From Riptortus pedestris (Eukaryota; Arthropoda; Insecta; Hemiptera; Alydidae): DNA of 64,000 bases. Positions 13,083 through 24,755 of the stretch are shown one piece after another. Numbering within the stretch: the first letter of the stretch is position 1; each line of letters opens with the position of its first letter. The stretch is taken from contig CM032230.1 of NCBI GenBank assembly GCA_019009955.1, forward strand, positions 107,540,001 to 107,604,000, given 5' to 3'. The translations under genes and the position numbers were made by a program. Below the pieces are notes generated by a model. That model was not told the origin of the DNA and did no database searches. It saw nothing but the letters and a program-made list of their open reading frames with translations.

Positions 13083-13185
13083 CCAATCAGTGGGCGATTT
13101 GGCGCCTCAGACCTACTAGAGCCGAAGGAATTTAAACCTCGCCCAGCTCGCAAGGCAGTGACATTGTTAGTTGAACATCAGTGAT
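13083..13185 (+). promoter_or_regulatory. Promoter-like stretch (CCAAT, TTTAAA, initiator-like)
   Basis: In an otherwise AT-rich area this stretch is GC-richer. It has a CCAAT (13083-13087), a TTTAAA (13131-13136), a GGCAGTG initiator-like site 26 bp downstream (A at 13157) and a better insect-type TCAGTG at about 13179. It lies 11.5 kb upstream of the first channel-gene exon seen and points the same way, so it could serve a 5' non-coding exon. No transcript evidence is available, and the motifs are short enough to arise by chance. Confidence 0.3.
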
Positions 13186-13896
13186 TCGATTCATCGTGAG
13201 TTATTGTGCTGTGTAATAAGCACGTGATGCTAACAGTGCAAATGGCGATGAGTAGTGACAAATAATTTATCAGTGAGTAAATAAAAGGAGTGATCATAAA
13301 ATAAATTACGTAGTGATAAAAACGTTAAAGTTTGAGTATTTAATTTTGCAATCCAAAAGAATCATAATAATGAACGTTTATTATTTTTATAATAACGTAA
13401 CAATATAATACATCCAAGTGAAGAAGAAATCTAACAGGCATAGTGGCGGTGGAAAATATATTATGCAGACAGAAAATAAATGAAGGAATTGATGTATAAT
13501 GCTTATTTCATATGTTTGTTATTGTTGCCATTAAAATGTGATTGTTAACGGTAAGGTTAATAACCCCTAGATACATGTTATCTTATCAATCGAGTTTAAA
13601 TACATTTGGGCTTAAGTTATTAATTGATTTCTTTAGCATAAATGGAAAAAGAAAAATGAGGAGTATACAAAACAATAATGTTCATTGAACTGAAAACAAT
13701 AACAGACGAGAATAAACATCGTTGCGACTCGGAAAGAACTGCTGTGGCCTTAATGTGTCTAGGCATGACAAGGAATACTCTTATTTACAGATCTTGACAG
13801 TAATATGTAAACAGCACATTCATTTCAAATTGCTAAACAACGAAAAAAAGTGTTCGAAATGTCTTTTTCAATTAGTTATTAACAAATTAATATAAA
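13186..13896. other. No supported gene; possible 5' UTR region
   Basis: There is no long open frame. A donor-like GTAAGG lies at about 13549. If the upstream promoter call is right, a non-coding first exon could lie here. Confidence 0.25.
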
Positions 13897-14032
13897 AGTC
13901 CGTCACTCAGGGGCTGCGTAAACTAAGCATACTTCTCAACATGCTTGTAAACTCATCTCTACAAATATTCTCTATTAGAAGGTGGGGTGGGGTGTGGAGA
14001 GTTACTGATGGCTGAAAACAAGAAAGTACATA

Positions 14033-14923
14033 TTTTTTTTTTTTTTTTTCCTTTTTTTTAAATATTTATTCGTTTATTTGCAACAACATTACAAGCAAAT
14101 GATGTGAATGATATAACAATTGGCGTGATTATTCACTTGAGGTGGGAAGTTGTCCATTGACAATACCCACATTGGAGGGAACATTGGCTGGTACTACATT
14201 TGAGTTATTCTAAGCACTACACAAGGAGATCTCTTGGCCACTTTCGCTTCAGTCGTCGTCTTGGGTTTTCTGGAATATGGGAGTGATTCGACTAGAGGAT
14301 TAGGATGTGCGGGTAGGAGAGAGTGGAATTTTTGATATCGGGATTTTGCGAGGGCATGGACAAAAGGAATGTTGAGGTCGTTATGGAGAGTTAAATTGGA
14401 TACGTAAAATGGGGAATCTGTAATTTTGAGGAGTATTCTGGATTGGAGGGTTTGGATTTTGTAGGAATTTGAAGGTTTAGTGGAACCCCAAAGTTCAAGT
14501 CCGTATGTCCATATTGGTCTGAGTACTGTCGTATAAATCAGTCGTTTGTTACGTAGTGATAGTTTAGATTTGTAGTCAAGTAGTCTTAGTAGAAGTCTGT
14601 ACCGTCGGTTCACTTCTTGTCGTTTTATTGTTATGTGAGGTTTCCAAGTTAGTCGCTAGTCTAATGTGAGTCCTAGATACCTAATTTGTGATTTTTGGGG
14701 AATTAGTGCGCTATTGAGTGTAACTGGAGGGCAAATGGAACGTCGGAGGGTAAATGTTATATGACTTGATTTGCTGTTGTTGACCTTGATCCTCCATTGA
14801 GTCAGCCATGATTCTAGCAGAGCTAGGTGCTCTTGTAAAGATGCGGATGCCATATTTGGGTCTGAGTTGGACGTCAAGATTGCTGTATCATCCGCATACG
14901 TGAGAAGGGAAGTTTCGGGATGT
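14033..14923 (-). mobile_element. 5'-truncated Jockey-type LINE with 12-bp target-site duplication
   Basis: It is flanked on both sides by AGAAAGTACATA (14021-14032 and 14924-14935). On the minus strand it begins inside the reverse transcriptase and ends in a poly(A) tail (T-run 14033-14059). It is a classic target-primed insertion, aborted early. One in-frame stop in the RT makes it dead. Confidence 0.85.
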
Positions 14924-14934
14924 AGAAAGTACAT
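14194..14934 (-). pseudogene. LINE reverse transcriptase fragment (Jockey-like), one nonsense codon
   Basis: The minus-strand reading gives LLTYADDTAILTSNSDPNMA (YADD catalytic motif), SLQEHLALLESWLTQWRIKV, IRYLGLTLD, then a stop (TAG in the codon after LTLD), then RLTWKPHI in the same frame. It continues through RLIYTTVLRPIWTYGLELWG and IQTLQSRILLKI to a TGA/TAG-bounded end near 14194. The order of motifs (YADD, YLGL, PIWTYG..LWG) is that of Jockey-clade RT thumb regions. The endonuclease, ORF1 and most of the RT palm are missing. The first residues of the open frame are flanking family 1 sequence. Confidence 0.8.
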
Positions 14935-15183
14935 ATAACTCGCTTAATACTTTTGTTATGAAAACATGCATAGGGCATCAATTGTGGACCATGAAAAGAT
15001 TAATAAGATTGATTCTATAGCATTTTACGATCGGGCTCATTATAATGGAGATATTTTGAATTTCCGGTTCCTTTCTCTAATCCCCCACTATTCCAGGTCC
15101 AATCTCAGACACAAATATGAGTTTAGATATTGACAGAAACTGTTAAACATCGAGTATGGTATAGATGAATTACATATCGTGAA

Positions 15184-16205
15184 CTTGTCAAAGCGCCAAG
15201 ATATTCTACATCTAGAAGTTCTGTCAAAAAGACCAAAGTAGGATATATCTCGAGAATCTGTCAAATCATTAAGATAGGTCACATATCAATAACCTGTAGA
15301 AACATCAAGAAAAATAATATCTCGCCAAAGGCTCAGGACGGGCCATGTTGCGAGATTTTGTCACCAAGATAGGATAGGATAGATCTCGAGAATCTGTCAA
15401 AACACCAAGAAAACCTACATCTTGAGGTTCTTTAGAAATACCAGGATAGGCTATATCTCGAGAATCTTTCAAATCACCAATATACGCCTACTTCGATAAA
15501 CTGTCAAAACACAAAGAAACATCTCGAGAATCTGTTAAAGCACAAAGAAAGGCAACATCTCGATCATCTGTCAAAACACCAAGAAAGGCTACTTCTCGAG
15601 AATGTGCCGAATCACCAAGAAAGGCTGCAACTAGAGAATCTGTCAAAGCACCAAGTAAGGCTACATCTCGAGAATCTGCCAAAGCACCAAGAAAGGCTGC
15701 ATCTCGAGAATCTGCCAAAGCACCAAGTAAGGCAACATCTCGAGAATCTGTCAAAGCACCAAGTAAGGCTGCATCTCGAGAATCTGCCAAAACACCAAGA
15801 AAGGCTGCATCTCGAGAATCTGCCAAAACACCAAGAAAGGCTGCATCTCGAGAATGTGCCGAATCACCAAGAAAGGCTGCAACTCGAGAATCTGTCAAAG
15901 CACCAAGTAAGGCTGCAACTCAAGAATCTGACGAAACACCAAGAAAGGCTGCATCTTGAGAATCTGCCAAAACACCAAGAAAGGCTACATCTCGAGAATC
16001 TTCCAAAGCACCAAGAAAGGCTGCATCTCGAGAATCTGCCAAAGCACCAAGTAAGGCTAAATCTCGAGAATCTGCCAAAGCACCAAGAATGGCTGCAACT
16101 CGAGAATTTGCCAAAACACCAAGAAAGGTTGCATCTCGAGAATCTGCCAAAGCACCAAGTAAGGCTACATCTCGAGAATCTGCCAGAACACCAAGATGAT
16201 CTACA
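15184..16205 (+). repeat. 36-bp minisatellite array
   Basis: The unit is about CTCGAGAATCTGCCAAAGCA plus CCAAGAAAGGCTGCAT (36 bp). About 18 well-kept copies span about 15540-16200, and diverged copies extend back to about 15184. Nearly every unit carries an XhoI palindrome (CTCGAG). The period is a multiple of three, so open frames run through it on both strands (for example 206 codons from 15604, repeating KHQERLHLENLP). There is no sign that these are translated. The array sits where a family 1 element would have its central microsatellite. Confidence 0.85.
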
Positions 16206-16924
16206 TCTCACGTTTGTCATATGATTAAGTTAGGCTATATTGCGATAATTAGTAAAGATACAGAAGGAAACATAGAAACTCTTTCTTCGAGTACAAATTA
16301 GAATTCTAGGAAAGTAGTGTTTCGTGATAGAGTTAGTTTGGCTACTTTAATAGTTGGAAAATTTATTAATAATTAAATAAGCATTAATGAACGTATGCAT
16401 TGGGACAAGTTTTTTATTCTTTTTTGTTACTTTGTGTGTACGCATAAGTTCAAGCTATAGTTGCTATCTGGCATTTTGATTTGTCTTGGATATTACATCA
16501 TGGATATCCTCCAACCGAGAGTAATAAAAACGGAGATTTTGTCTGTGCAATCGACAGGGAAACAGTGCCTTCCTTAGTTAATAGGCATACAGCACCATGG
16601 CTATTTACTTTTAAGATAATTTGATGAGGGATAGAAGAACGTTAAGATAGAAATTTGGATGCCACAAGGGTTTTGAAGGTACTTTTTTGGCGTTTGACTG
16701 CTGCAATTTAAGAAAATAAGCTGCTTCATAAAATGCTTCTGTCGACTTTTGGAGTTGTAGACCGTGTACTAAATATCACGTTACTGAATTGCCAGGTACC
16801 TTTAACTGGAGTTGATTCCAAACATATTTAACAAAACTCTCTGTCAGCAATGACTCAGAATAATCATTCCATTTAGCCAGTAGCTCTTTATACAATTGAA
16901 AGTTGAATTTCCAAAACGAAAAAA
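16206..16924. other. No gene or repeat recognised
   Basis: Unique-looking AT-rich DNA between the minisatellite and the next transposon. There are no convincing coding signals. Confidence 0.4.
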
Positions 16925-17464
16925 AGTCCGTCACGCAGGCGCTGCGTAAACTAAGCAAATTTCCCACGTGAAGTTTTACAATAGACAAATCTACCTAATT
17001 ACAACTGTAGTAGAAAGAAACCTCTAAACCTAAAACATTATTTAGGGCGTAATAACCCAGTAGTTTCTAGCCCCAAAAAACAGTTAACCTAACCTCTAAA
17101 CCTATTCACGAGGGACGAATAGTTATGGAAACGGCCGCCAGAGCTCTCGGCGGAAAGTCCGAACATAGTCTACTGGCGACCACACGCAGAATACAAATGC
17201 AAATGTCTTGGTTAATATTCAAGATACAGAATAAATGTATAGAACAATATTTATAGTAAATTGAATTTGCAATAAGATTTATTCTATAAACTTTTTCGAT
17301 CCGACGCATAGTAACGGAGTGTCGAATTTTCAAAAATCCCCCCTCTAAACCCCCCCCCTACAACTGTTCAGATTTCAGCATTTAACGAACTTGATCTTCG
17401 TTTTTACATAAAACGATTAAATTCCGAGTTTGGTAACGATCAAACAAAAATTGCGACCGCTAGA

Positions 17465-17525
<61 letters not shown>

Positions 17526-17645
17526 AGAACGGACCTCATTTTCGTCATCTCCTGGGTAGGATCGATGGAAATTTGAAGAACTTTTTCGAAATTCCCATCA
17601 TGAGTACAACCTCAATACCTGATTTCCCTCAAGGGAAATCTGCTA
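16925..17645 (+). mobile_element. Family 1 Helentron-like element, complete, young
   Basis: It runs from AGTCCGTCACGCAGGCGCTG to the hairpin GATTTCCCTCAAGGGAAATC (17621-17640) and TGCTAAAA. (TA)n is at 17466-17521. A long internal block (ACCTCTAAACCTAAAACATT onward) is almost letter-for-letter the same as in the copy at 25533, so the two descend from a recent common source. Confidence 0.88.
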
Positions 17646-18603
17646 AAAGACTTATGCCAAGATTGATTTTTCTTGGTCTTGTTATGACAAATTTTTAGAT
17701 TTAGATGTAAGATTTGAAATAGGAATTATTTTGAATGATATAAGTGCGAGCATTTTTGAAACTTGTTAGTGATCTGGACAAAATCAAATTACGCCTAAAA
17801 TTAAACCCGGTGAGAAGACTTTTACAGCAAATCGTAATTTTTGCTATTGAAGTGTGATTGACGCAACGAGAGATTGATCAGATATATAAATCACTTTGAT
17901 CTCAAGAGCCCTGTGACGTTTGGCCAATAAGTAAAAGAAGCTACGAGTTGGATGATACTGACCATGCGCTTAAGGGCTTAGAGGCATTTTATTTATATCG
18001 GAGGGTGGCGGGTGTACAAGTCCAGGGCAGTCCAGTTCGCCACCGATATGCCCAACAGGGAGGATCACACGCTCTCTCACTTACACAGGTTCGTACAATG
18101 TCCGTATCATAAATTTTTTCGTATGTATTATACCCTTAATCGACTTAAGGCAATATCTTGACGTCAACATAATCACTTAGTTCAAAATCGTTGACTGCCT
18201 ACATTGTTGAAGTGTGACAAGACGCGAGATTATTTTTCAAAACTATGAAGGAAACGTCCTACTGAAAATGAAACATCTTAAGAAATAGAAGAATTAATAT
18301 ATACTGTCCGTACACAATGACAGACTTACTTAATATCCATAGTCAAGAGGTCATTAAAACTATAATTAACCTTTTTGAAAAAAAACAATCACATCAGAGA
18401 TAAGATTAATTAACAACATATTCCTAGATATAGAATAGAATATTTATTTTGTACAAAAATATAACCGTTCAAAACTATATAATTGTAGGAGAAAGGAAAT
18501 TAAATAAATATCAAATTATACTCAGAAAGTTCTCAAATCAAAATATAATCACAGACAATTGTAGAACTATTTGTTTTACCAATCATTTCGCATTATATTG
18601 TAG
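17646..18603. other. No supported gene
   Basis: A less AT-rich patch (about 17930-18110) may be a worn retroelement (a frame reads NREDHTLSHLHRFVQCP). It is too short to classify. Confidence 0.35.
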
Positions 18604-19846
18604 ACTAGCTCAGATACCCGGCTTCGCCCCGGAATTCATTTGAGGCTGAATGGTGATGGTATTTTTTTGGCAAGGCTTTACTTTGCACAATATTTTGTCA
18701 TTTACCCTTTTCAGTGTTTAGGGTTAATACCCGTCGTTTCTGTGGATTTGACAATAATAAAATTAATTTTTTATGTAAGACTTCACTGTCCTCGATATTG
18801 TCATATTTCCCGTTTCCTGTGCATTATGCATAGATTTAAGTTATTAAGGACAAAATATTATAATTTGAATTAATTTTTCCAGGTGAGGTACCTGGTAGTT
18901 CATATTGAAAAGAATTGTTGAGCATATTTCTCTAAATAACAAAATAAACAACTTTTATTATGTGCATATTTGCCGAAACCCCAATAGGAAACGAAATATC
19001 ACTATCTTTAATTTCAGGCCTCCCTTATAACCCCCACTTCTGCCCATACTTAGAAATGTTAAGGAAGGCGTTAGTACTAATACACATACCCAGTGTTTTA
19101 TTAAGTTCGGTTGAGTGTTTTGTGCTAAATAAAATTGTTGACTACCACTATATTTTTAGCGTATAACGCCTTTATACTTCGGTATATGACGATAGTGTAT
19201 ATAACAAAAGTTTCTCTTAATAACCAAATAAACAACTTTTGTTATGTGCATATTTGCCGAAAAACGAATAGAAAACAAAATAATATTTAATTTCAGGCTT
19301 CTCTTATAACCCCCACTCCTTCCCGTCCCTAGAAATGTTGGTATGGCTTATTATAATGAAAGCGTTAGTGCTAATACATATACCGAGTTTTATTTATTTC
19401 GGTTGGGTCTTTTGTCCCAAATAAAATTGTTCACTTCCGCTATAGGTTTTAGCGTATATATCGTTTATAATACGTTATAAGAAAAAAATGTATAATAAAA
19501 GTTACTCTAAATAACAAAATAAACAACTTTTGTTATGTTTATATAAAACCAATAGGAAATGAAATATCGCTTTTTTTAATTTATGGCATCCTTTATAACC
19601 CCCACTCCTGTTCGTCCCAGAGAATTTTAATATAGCCTAAAGTCTAAGTTGGATCCGTAGTAATATACATACCAAGTTCCATAAATTTCGGTTCAGCCGT
19701 TTATGCGTGAAATGTTAACAAGCAAACATACACGGAAGAAACAAAATTCAGTTGTGGTGTCTATGGCATGGGAAACGAAATGTTATCACAAAATTTCGCG
19801 AAATAAATCAATGTACAGACAGAGGTTACAATTTTATATATATATA
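18604..19846 (+). repeat. Family 2 interspersed element, copy A
   Basis: It begins ACTAGCTCAGATACCCGGCT followed by TCGCCCCGGAATTC, a short CCGGG-type hairpin. It contains tandem modules of about 290 bp (the word AACAACTTTT at 18947, 19231 and 19522). It ends with GTTCAGCCGTTTATGCGTGA, AATCAATGTACAGACAGAGG, TTACAATTTTATATATA. The end phrase is of a kind often seen at insect LINE/SINE 3' ends, but no protein is encoded and I cannot place the family. Confidence 0.65.
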
Positions 19847-20642
19847 CTAGCTCAGATACCCGGCTTCGCCCGGGAATTCATTTGAGGCTGAATGGTGATG
19901 GTATTTTTTAGCAGGCTATACATTGCACAATATTTTGACATTTACCCGTCCCAGTGTTTAGGATTGATACCCGTCGTTGCCGGTGATTTGCTAATAATAG
20001 AATTATTTGTTCGATAATTCTTCACAGTCTTTGATATTGTATTTTTATATTTCCCGTTTCTTATACATGTAAATATGGTGCATTTTTATTTCAGGCCTCC
20101 CTTATAACTCCCCTCCCGTTCGAACCTAAAAATTTTAATATAACTTATAATCATGGAAGAATTAATGCTAATTGACATACCGAGTTTTGTTAAGTTCGGT
20201 TCAGCCGTTAGTGCCTGCTAAAGTTTTAACGTATAACGCATTTAAACTTCGGTATACGACAAAAGTGTATATAACAAAAGTTGCTCTAAATAACAAATTA
20301 TACAACTTTTGTTATGTGCATATCTGCCAAAAACCATAGGAAACGAAATATCGTCAATTTTAATTTCAGGCCTCACTTATAACCCCCCCCCACTCCTGTT
20401 CGTCTCAGAGAAAATTAGTATAGCCTAAAGTCTAAGTTGGGTTAGTAGTAATATACATACAATGTTTCATAAAATTCGGTACAGCCGTTTATGCGTGAAA
20501 AGGTAACAAACAAACAAACAAACAGACACGAAAGAAACAAAATGCAGATATGGTGTCTATGACATGTGAAACGAAAAGTTATCGTGAAATTTCGCGAAAA
20601 AAATCAATGTACAGACAGAGGTTACAATTTTATATATATATA
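19847..20642 (+). repeat. Family 2 interspersed element, copy B
   Basis: It follows copy A head-to-tail, joined through a TATATATA stretch. It starts ACTAGCTCAGATACCCGGCT followed by TCGCCCGGGAATTC and ends TTACAATTTTATATATATA. It holds about two internal modules against three in copy A. Confidence 0.65.
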
Positions 20643-21069
20643 GATCGATTAAGCCTTACACTTTAAAACTTTAAAAGATACGCCTTGCAAGGAAACATTT
20701 AAAACAAATGATACGAAAAACGTGCTTATAAAAGTATACTCAGCTTATATGAATTTCTACTGCGAATGATTTTTTTCAGCTACAATTCTTATCTAAGGAC
20801 GGGAATAAATAAAATATACAAAACTCTCAATTTTAATCTGTATTTTGTTACAGCCATAATTTCCATTTCATTCAATAATAAAAGTGCTGATCATGTGATT
20901 CCATTGTAGTAGCCTATTTAATAATTGAACATAGGGGTCAAAGTTTCGAAAAAAAAATGAAAAAGACTTACAAGGTACCAATATGTAAATAAATATGAAT
21001 ATCATCATTAAGAGCTTGCGATTTTTCTCATTACTCGATTTAATTTAAGTAAAATCACGCACATTCTCG

Positions 21070-21070
<1 letters not shown>
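20643..21070. other. No gene or repeat recognised
   Basis: AT-rich DNA between a family 2 element and a (CA)n tract. Confidence 0.4.

Positions 21071-21072
<2 letters not shown>

Positions 21073-21110
<38 letters not shown>
21073..21110. repeat. (CA)n microsatellite
   Basis: About 18 uninterrupted CA units are followed by imperfect CACA/CACG repeats to about 21150. Confidence 0.9.
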
Positions 21111-21111
<1 letters not shown>

Positions 21112-21149
21112 ACGAGCACGCACGCACAACCCACACAGACACAAACACA

Positions 21150-21198
21150 CATGAGTACAACCTCAATAGCTGATTTCCCTTAAAGAAAATCTTCTAAA
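21150..21198 (+). mobile_element. Family 1 3' end remnant
   Basis: CATGAGTACAACCTCAATAG, then CTGATTTCCCTTAAAGAAAA TCTTCTAAAA is the family 1 3' end with a mutated hairpin. It directly follows the (CA)n tract, which takes the place of the usual (TA)n. Confidence 0.5.
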
Positions 21199-23141
21199 AC
21201 TCTTGTTATCCCTACCCTAGTTATGGGAGACTCCTTCTTCAAGTCCTGCAGGACCATGTGTGACCTTTTCCATTTAAGCATAAATTCATAAATAGTTGCA
21301 TCTCCTTGGAAGATTCCAAGGCAGGACGGGGTCCAGGTATTACCTCATTTGAATATGAGGTGGAGGAGGAGCTTAAATGAGCTCTTGATGATAGGTTGGT
21401 GCACTGTCCCTAGTAAATGAGTGAGAGCTATTTATGAATGAATTGCATGCAAGCGTTGACTGCATGAGCGCTAGTCATGAAAAAGAAGGTGGTGTGATAA
21501 GCACGCACACAATGGTACAAGGGATACTACAAGATAGGATGGTACAACATGTATTATTTTGCAGGTGTTTTTTTTTTCTTTCTTTTTTTTGTCGGCAATA
21601 CTTAGTTTATAGTATTCCTTATAATGAGCATATCTATTTTGCTAGTCACATCCGAACTGAGTTCCGAATAAGAGGTATGGGGCTATACTTGGAAGTGAGA
21701 ACATGTTTTTAAATATCGTCGATCATATTGGTTTCATGGAAGAAACGTAAATAAAAGTTTATTTAAAATATATTGTTCAGTATGTAAAATTATTTCATCG
21801 CCTGCAAGTCGAAATGCTTATTTGCGACTTCTGTCCAACACCTCATACTTCACTAGTATTACATCAGGTTGTTTTTCAGTGATATTCTACTTATTAATGC
21901 AATAATGAGACCTTCGTTACAATTTGATAGAATGAGATATTTATTTGAACTCATGAAGTCCAATAGACGTTCCAAGTTCCAACGAGGTAACGATTGTACA
22001 AAGGATGTTTCAGTTTATATTGGACGTTGTATCCTTGTCTATCTTCAGGATTCATTGCACTATTATTATAACCTTTGGCAAATTCGTTGTCTTCAGGAGA
22101 TCTTTTAGTTTCATGTTTTTTTTCCATTCAGATCCTCAATTCCATGATTTTCCAACCATCCAATTTATCCAAAACATAATATATATAAATATCATACATT
22201 TATTTAATAAAAATAATTGTAAGGACTTCATTGAGGAATTCAATTATTGATTTCTTAGTAAACCCCGATTCATCTTTGTGTTATTTAAATTCAAAATTAG
22301 TTATAATAGTTATTATATAACCCTGACTAATATAATAATTCCAAAATACATATAACTCTGTTTAGTTTTTCATTGTATTTCCATTGAAATAGTATTAGGC
22401 AACTGGATGAAGTCAAAATTTACATTCAAACTTCAAAACCACTGTTTATTATTGATAAATATATTCAAAATATAATTTACATATCCACTTTTTGGCTAAC
22501 AGAAATAGACTTGAAGGTAATGAGGAATTTATATTTGGACATTTAAATAAAACCCCACTGCTGTATAGAAATTCAGGTTTTAATATAGAGAAAGAATTTA
22601 GTTTTGATAATTTAATAAATAATTGTTTTGAAAGTTCGCTAAAATCACTTATGCTGCTATAGTGGGATAATGTAAGAAAGGGGTGGACGGTTAGACGAGC
22701 AGACAAGAATTCCAACCATTAATCTTATGGTGAAATGAAAATATAAATACAGACAAAACTTAAAGTTTTTTTTATATATAGATAAAGCAAGATTTCATTG
22801 ACTACGAATCGCAACCTTGTAAATTTGAATGGTGACTTCTGGAGTTGAGCCAATTTCTAAGTTTACAAACATATATTTGTACTCGATAACATTTTATAAC
22901 CGTCTCTATTATAAAAGTTCTTGTTGGCGTCATGTATCCTAAAAGTTCTCATAATTTAAAATAAAGGAATTCTAGCAGTCATTAAAAAGGATTATATTTA
23001 TAGATGCTCATAAAATTTCTTTTTTTAAATATTGGAGGCCAAGAGGGAATGGATAACAGGTGATAATCTTGACCTACATTGATGTCTTCCATGCCTAGTG
23101 TCTTCCCCTAGATAAATTCTTCTTATTTTGATCTTATATTT
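21199..23141. other. No supported gene
   Basis: A less AT-rich patch at 21220-21560 has an open frame (21434-21712) without a recognised domain. The rest is AT-rich. This is one of the places where the missing start exon of the channel gene could lie, but no candidate stood out. Confidence 0.35.
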
Positions 23142-23790
23142 AGTCCGTCACGCAGGGGCAGTTTAAACTATGCGTAAAAAAAACCGATGAGTTGAAGGGT
23201 GGAGGATAACTGAAGGCTGAAAACAAGAAAGTACGAATAACTCGTCTAATACTTGAATTACGAACCAATTCATAGACTAATAATTGTCGAACATCAATAT
23301 TTTAATAAGATTGGTTCTATAATACTTCACGATCCAACTCATTATAACGGAGATTTTTTGAATTCCTTCCCTCTTTAAACCCTATTTATTCCTCTCGCGA
23401 TTTCAACTATTAAAGACTATGAACTTCAGAGTTGCATGAAACCGTTAAATATCGAGTATGGTATAGATCAAATAAACTTTTTCGAGACAAGATTGCAAAA
23501 TTTTAATTGATAACGTCGCCCCACAACGAATTTGGATGGCTGTCGCATGATAAAGGTCTCTTGTAAACAATATTTTGTATCTAGGCTTAGTATAAAGGCA
23601 TTCATGATATATCAGCTTATTGTGAATATGACAAGAGTAGAAGTCGGGGTTCACTGAAGGATGAAAACTAAAAAATCCTAATAACTCCGATAATATTCAT
23701 GATAAAAAAAATATGTATATAGCAACATTTATTAGTAATTTAATTTAAAAGAATGTGTGTGTGTGTGTGTGTATGTGTATGTGCGGGCGT
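23142..23790 (+). mobile_element. Family 1 variant, 3' end lost
   Basis: It starts AGTCCGTCACGCAGGGGCAG. Its body matches the interrupted copy at 13897 (GAAAACAAGAAAGTACGAAT, AATAAGATTGGTTCTATAAT, CGATCCAACTCATTATAACG). It carries a second, rearranged body segment and runs into a (GT)n tract at 23757-23790. No hairpin end follows. Confidence 0.55.
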
Positions 23791-23794
23791 GTGC

Positions 23795-24317
23795 GTGTTT
23801 GTATGTATGATAAAGAAAGTGAGAGCATATGATTGTAAATATTTTAGATATTAGAAAATTTAATCTTCATTTTATTCATACTAATTTTTATTTATTTGAT
23901 TTTAGTATTGTTTTTAACCATTGAAAGTATATAATAGTTTACGTAATTTTATTAGTCTTTAATTATCTAGTTTCCTCACAAGATTTTTTGTTTTTGAATT
24001 TAATGTTTTGTTTTTGTTTATTTGTTGATTTTTTTTGTCTCTTTGGTTACATTTTGTTATTTGGTTGCGTTCTGTTATTTAGTTACGTTTTGTTATTTGT
24101 CTGCGTTCTGTTATTTAGTTGAGTTTCGTTATTTTGTTGCGTTCTGTTATTTAGTTACGTTTTGTTATTTGTTTGCGTTCTTAGTTTGTATTGTTTAATC
24201 TTTTCTTGTTACTATATTCAGTTTTGCATTTTGTTGATATACATTGTTATTTTTGTTTGTTCTTTTTTATGAGCAATATCGCCTCGCTGCGAATCCTCCA
24301 AAATAAATAAATAATTT
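23795..24317 (+). repeat. Minisatellite and LINE-like 3' end
   Basis: From 24047 to 24200 a 17-18 bp unit (GTTACGTTTTGTTATTT and variants) is repeated about eight times. The stretch then ends GAGCAATATCGCCTCGCTGC, GAATCCTCCAAAATAAATAA, a tailed end also found in reverse at 37933-38000. A tail of AAAT repeats suggests a retrotransposon 3' terminus. No coding part remains. Confidence 0.45.
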
Positions 24318-24644
24318 AAAAGAGTAAACTCACAAAAAACCCTGTTACTCCAGAACACCAATCCGATTGCTTTAAGCTGTTCACATTGCTTTGAAGGTAG
24401 GAATATGAAATCCTGAATGCGTCTTAGCAGTTAAAATAAATACTGGAAGATATTAGGAAGTTCTTCGTATCTTCTCTGACTTTTATTGTCATCAAAAGTT
24501 GAAAATATATACACCTGTGGAAAAAGCAATGGTACGTTACAAGTAAATAATTGAGAACCCTAATAGTAATTATAAATTACAGTTATTCATAATAAGAAAT
24601 AATATTCTTTCACATGGTTCTAAGAATTTTTTTTTTTTTTGCAG

Positions 24645-24755
24645 AAGAAGCCTAGCATGTCCTGGGGCAAAGGATTACTGGAGAGACTTCTGCTTAGGAA
24701 CTCCTATCCATGGAATAAAGTATTTGGTAGAGAGTGATCGGCCCTTGTATGAGAG
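24645..24755 (+). CDS. Channel gene exon a: intracellular N-terminus with HG motif
   Basis: The acceptor is a T-run plus GCAG ending at 24644. The reading frame starts at 24646. The peptide contains DYWRDFC and PIHGIKYL, the conserved His-Gly gating motif just before TM1 in DEG/ENaC channels, and ends SDRPLYER. The donor is GAGAG|GTAAAA. Two bases of the last codon (AG) join a G from the next exon. The exon starts in phase 2, so it cannot hold the initiator codon. The upstream exon with ATG was not recognised between 13 and 24.6 kb. Confidence 0.88.

Larger units (their letters stand above)
13897..15183 (+). mobile_element. Family 1 variant interrupted by a LINE
   Basis: The element starts AGTCCGTCACTCAGGGGCTG at 13897. 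It is interrupted by the LINE at 14033-14923 inside GAAAACAAGAAAGTACATA. It resumes at 14924 with a body resembling the copy at 23142 (ATAACTCGCTTAATACTT, GGCATCAATTGTGGACC, GATTGATTCTATAGCATT). No family 1 3' end follows: from about 15184 the sequence turns into a 36-bp minisatellite. Confidence 0.55.

Noticed and set aside
15604..16224. A 206-codon open frame with a regular 12-residue repeat
   Set aside because: It is a by-product of a 36-bp minisatellite: frames are open on both strands and there is no start context, splice or domain evidence.
22829..22930. ATG-started frame as a possible first exon of the channel gene
   Set aside because: Its only internal donor is weak and the peptide does not resemble a DEG/ENaC N-terminus.
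23757..24200. Regularly spaced repeats that could suggest a CRISPR-like array
   Set aside because: They are direct tandem repeats without spacers in an animal genome.
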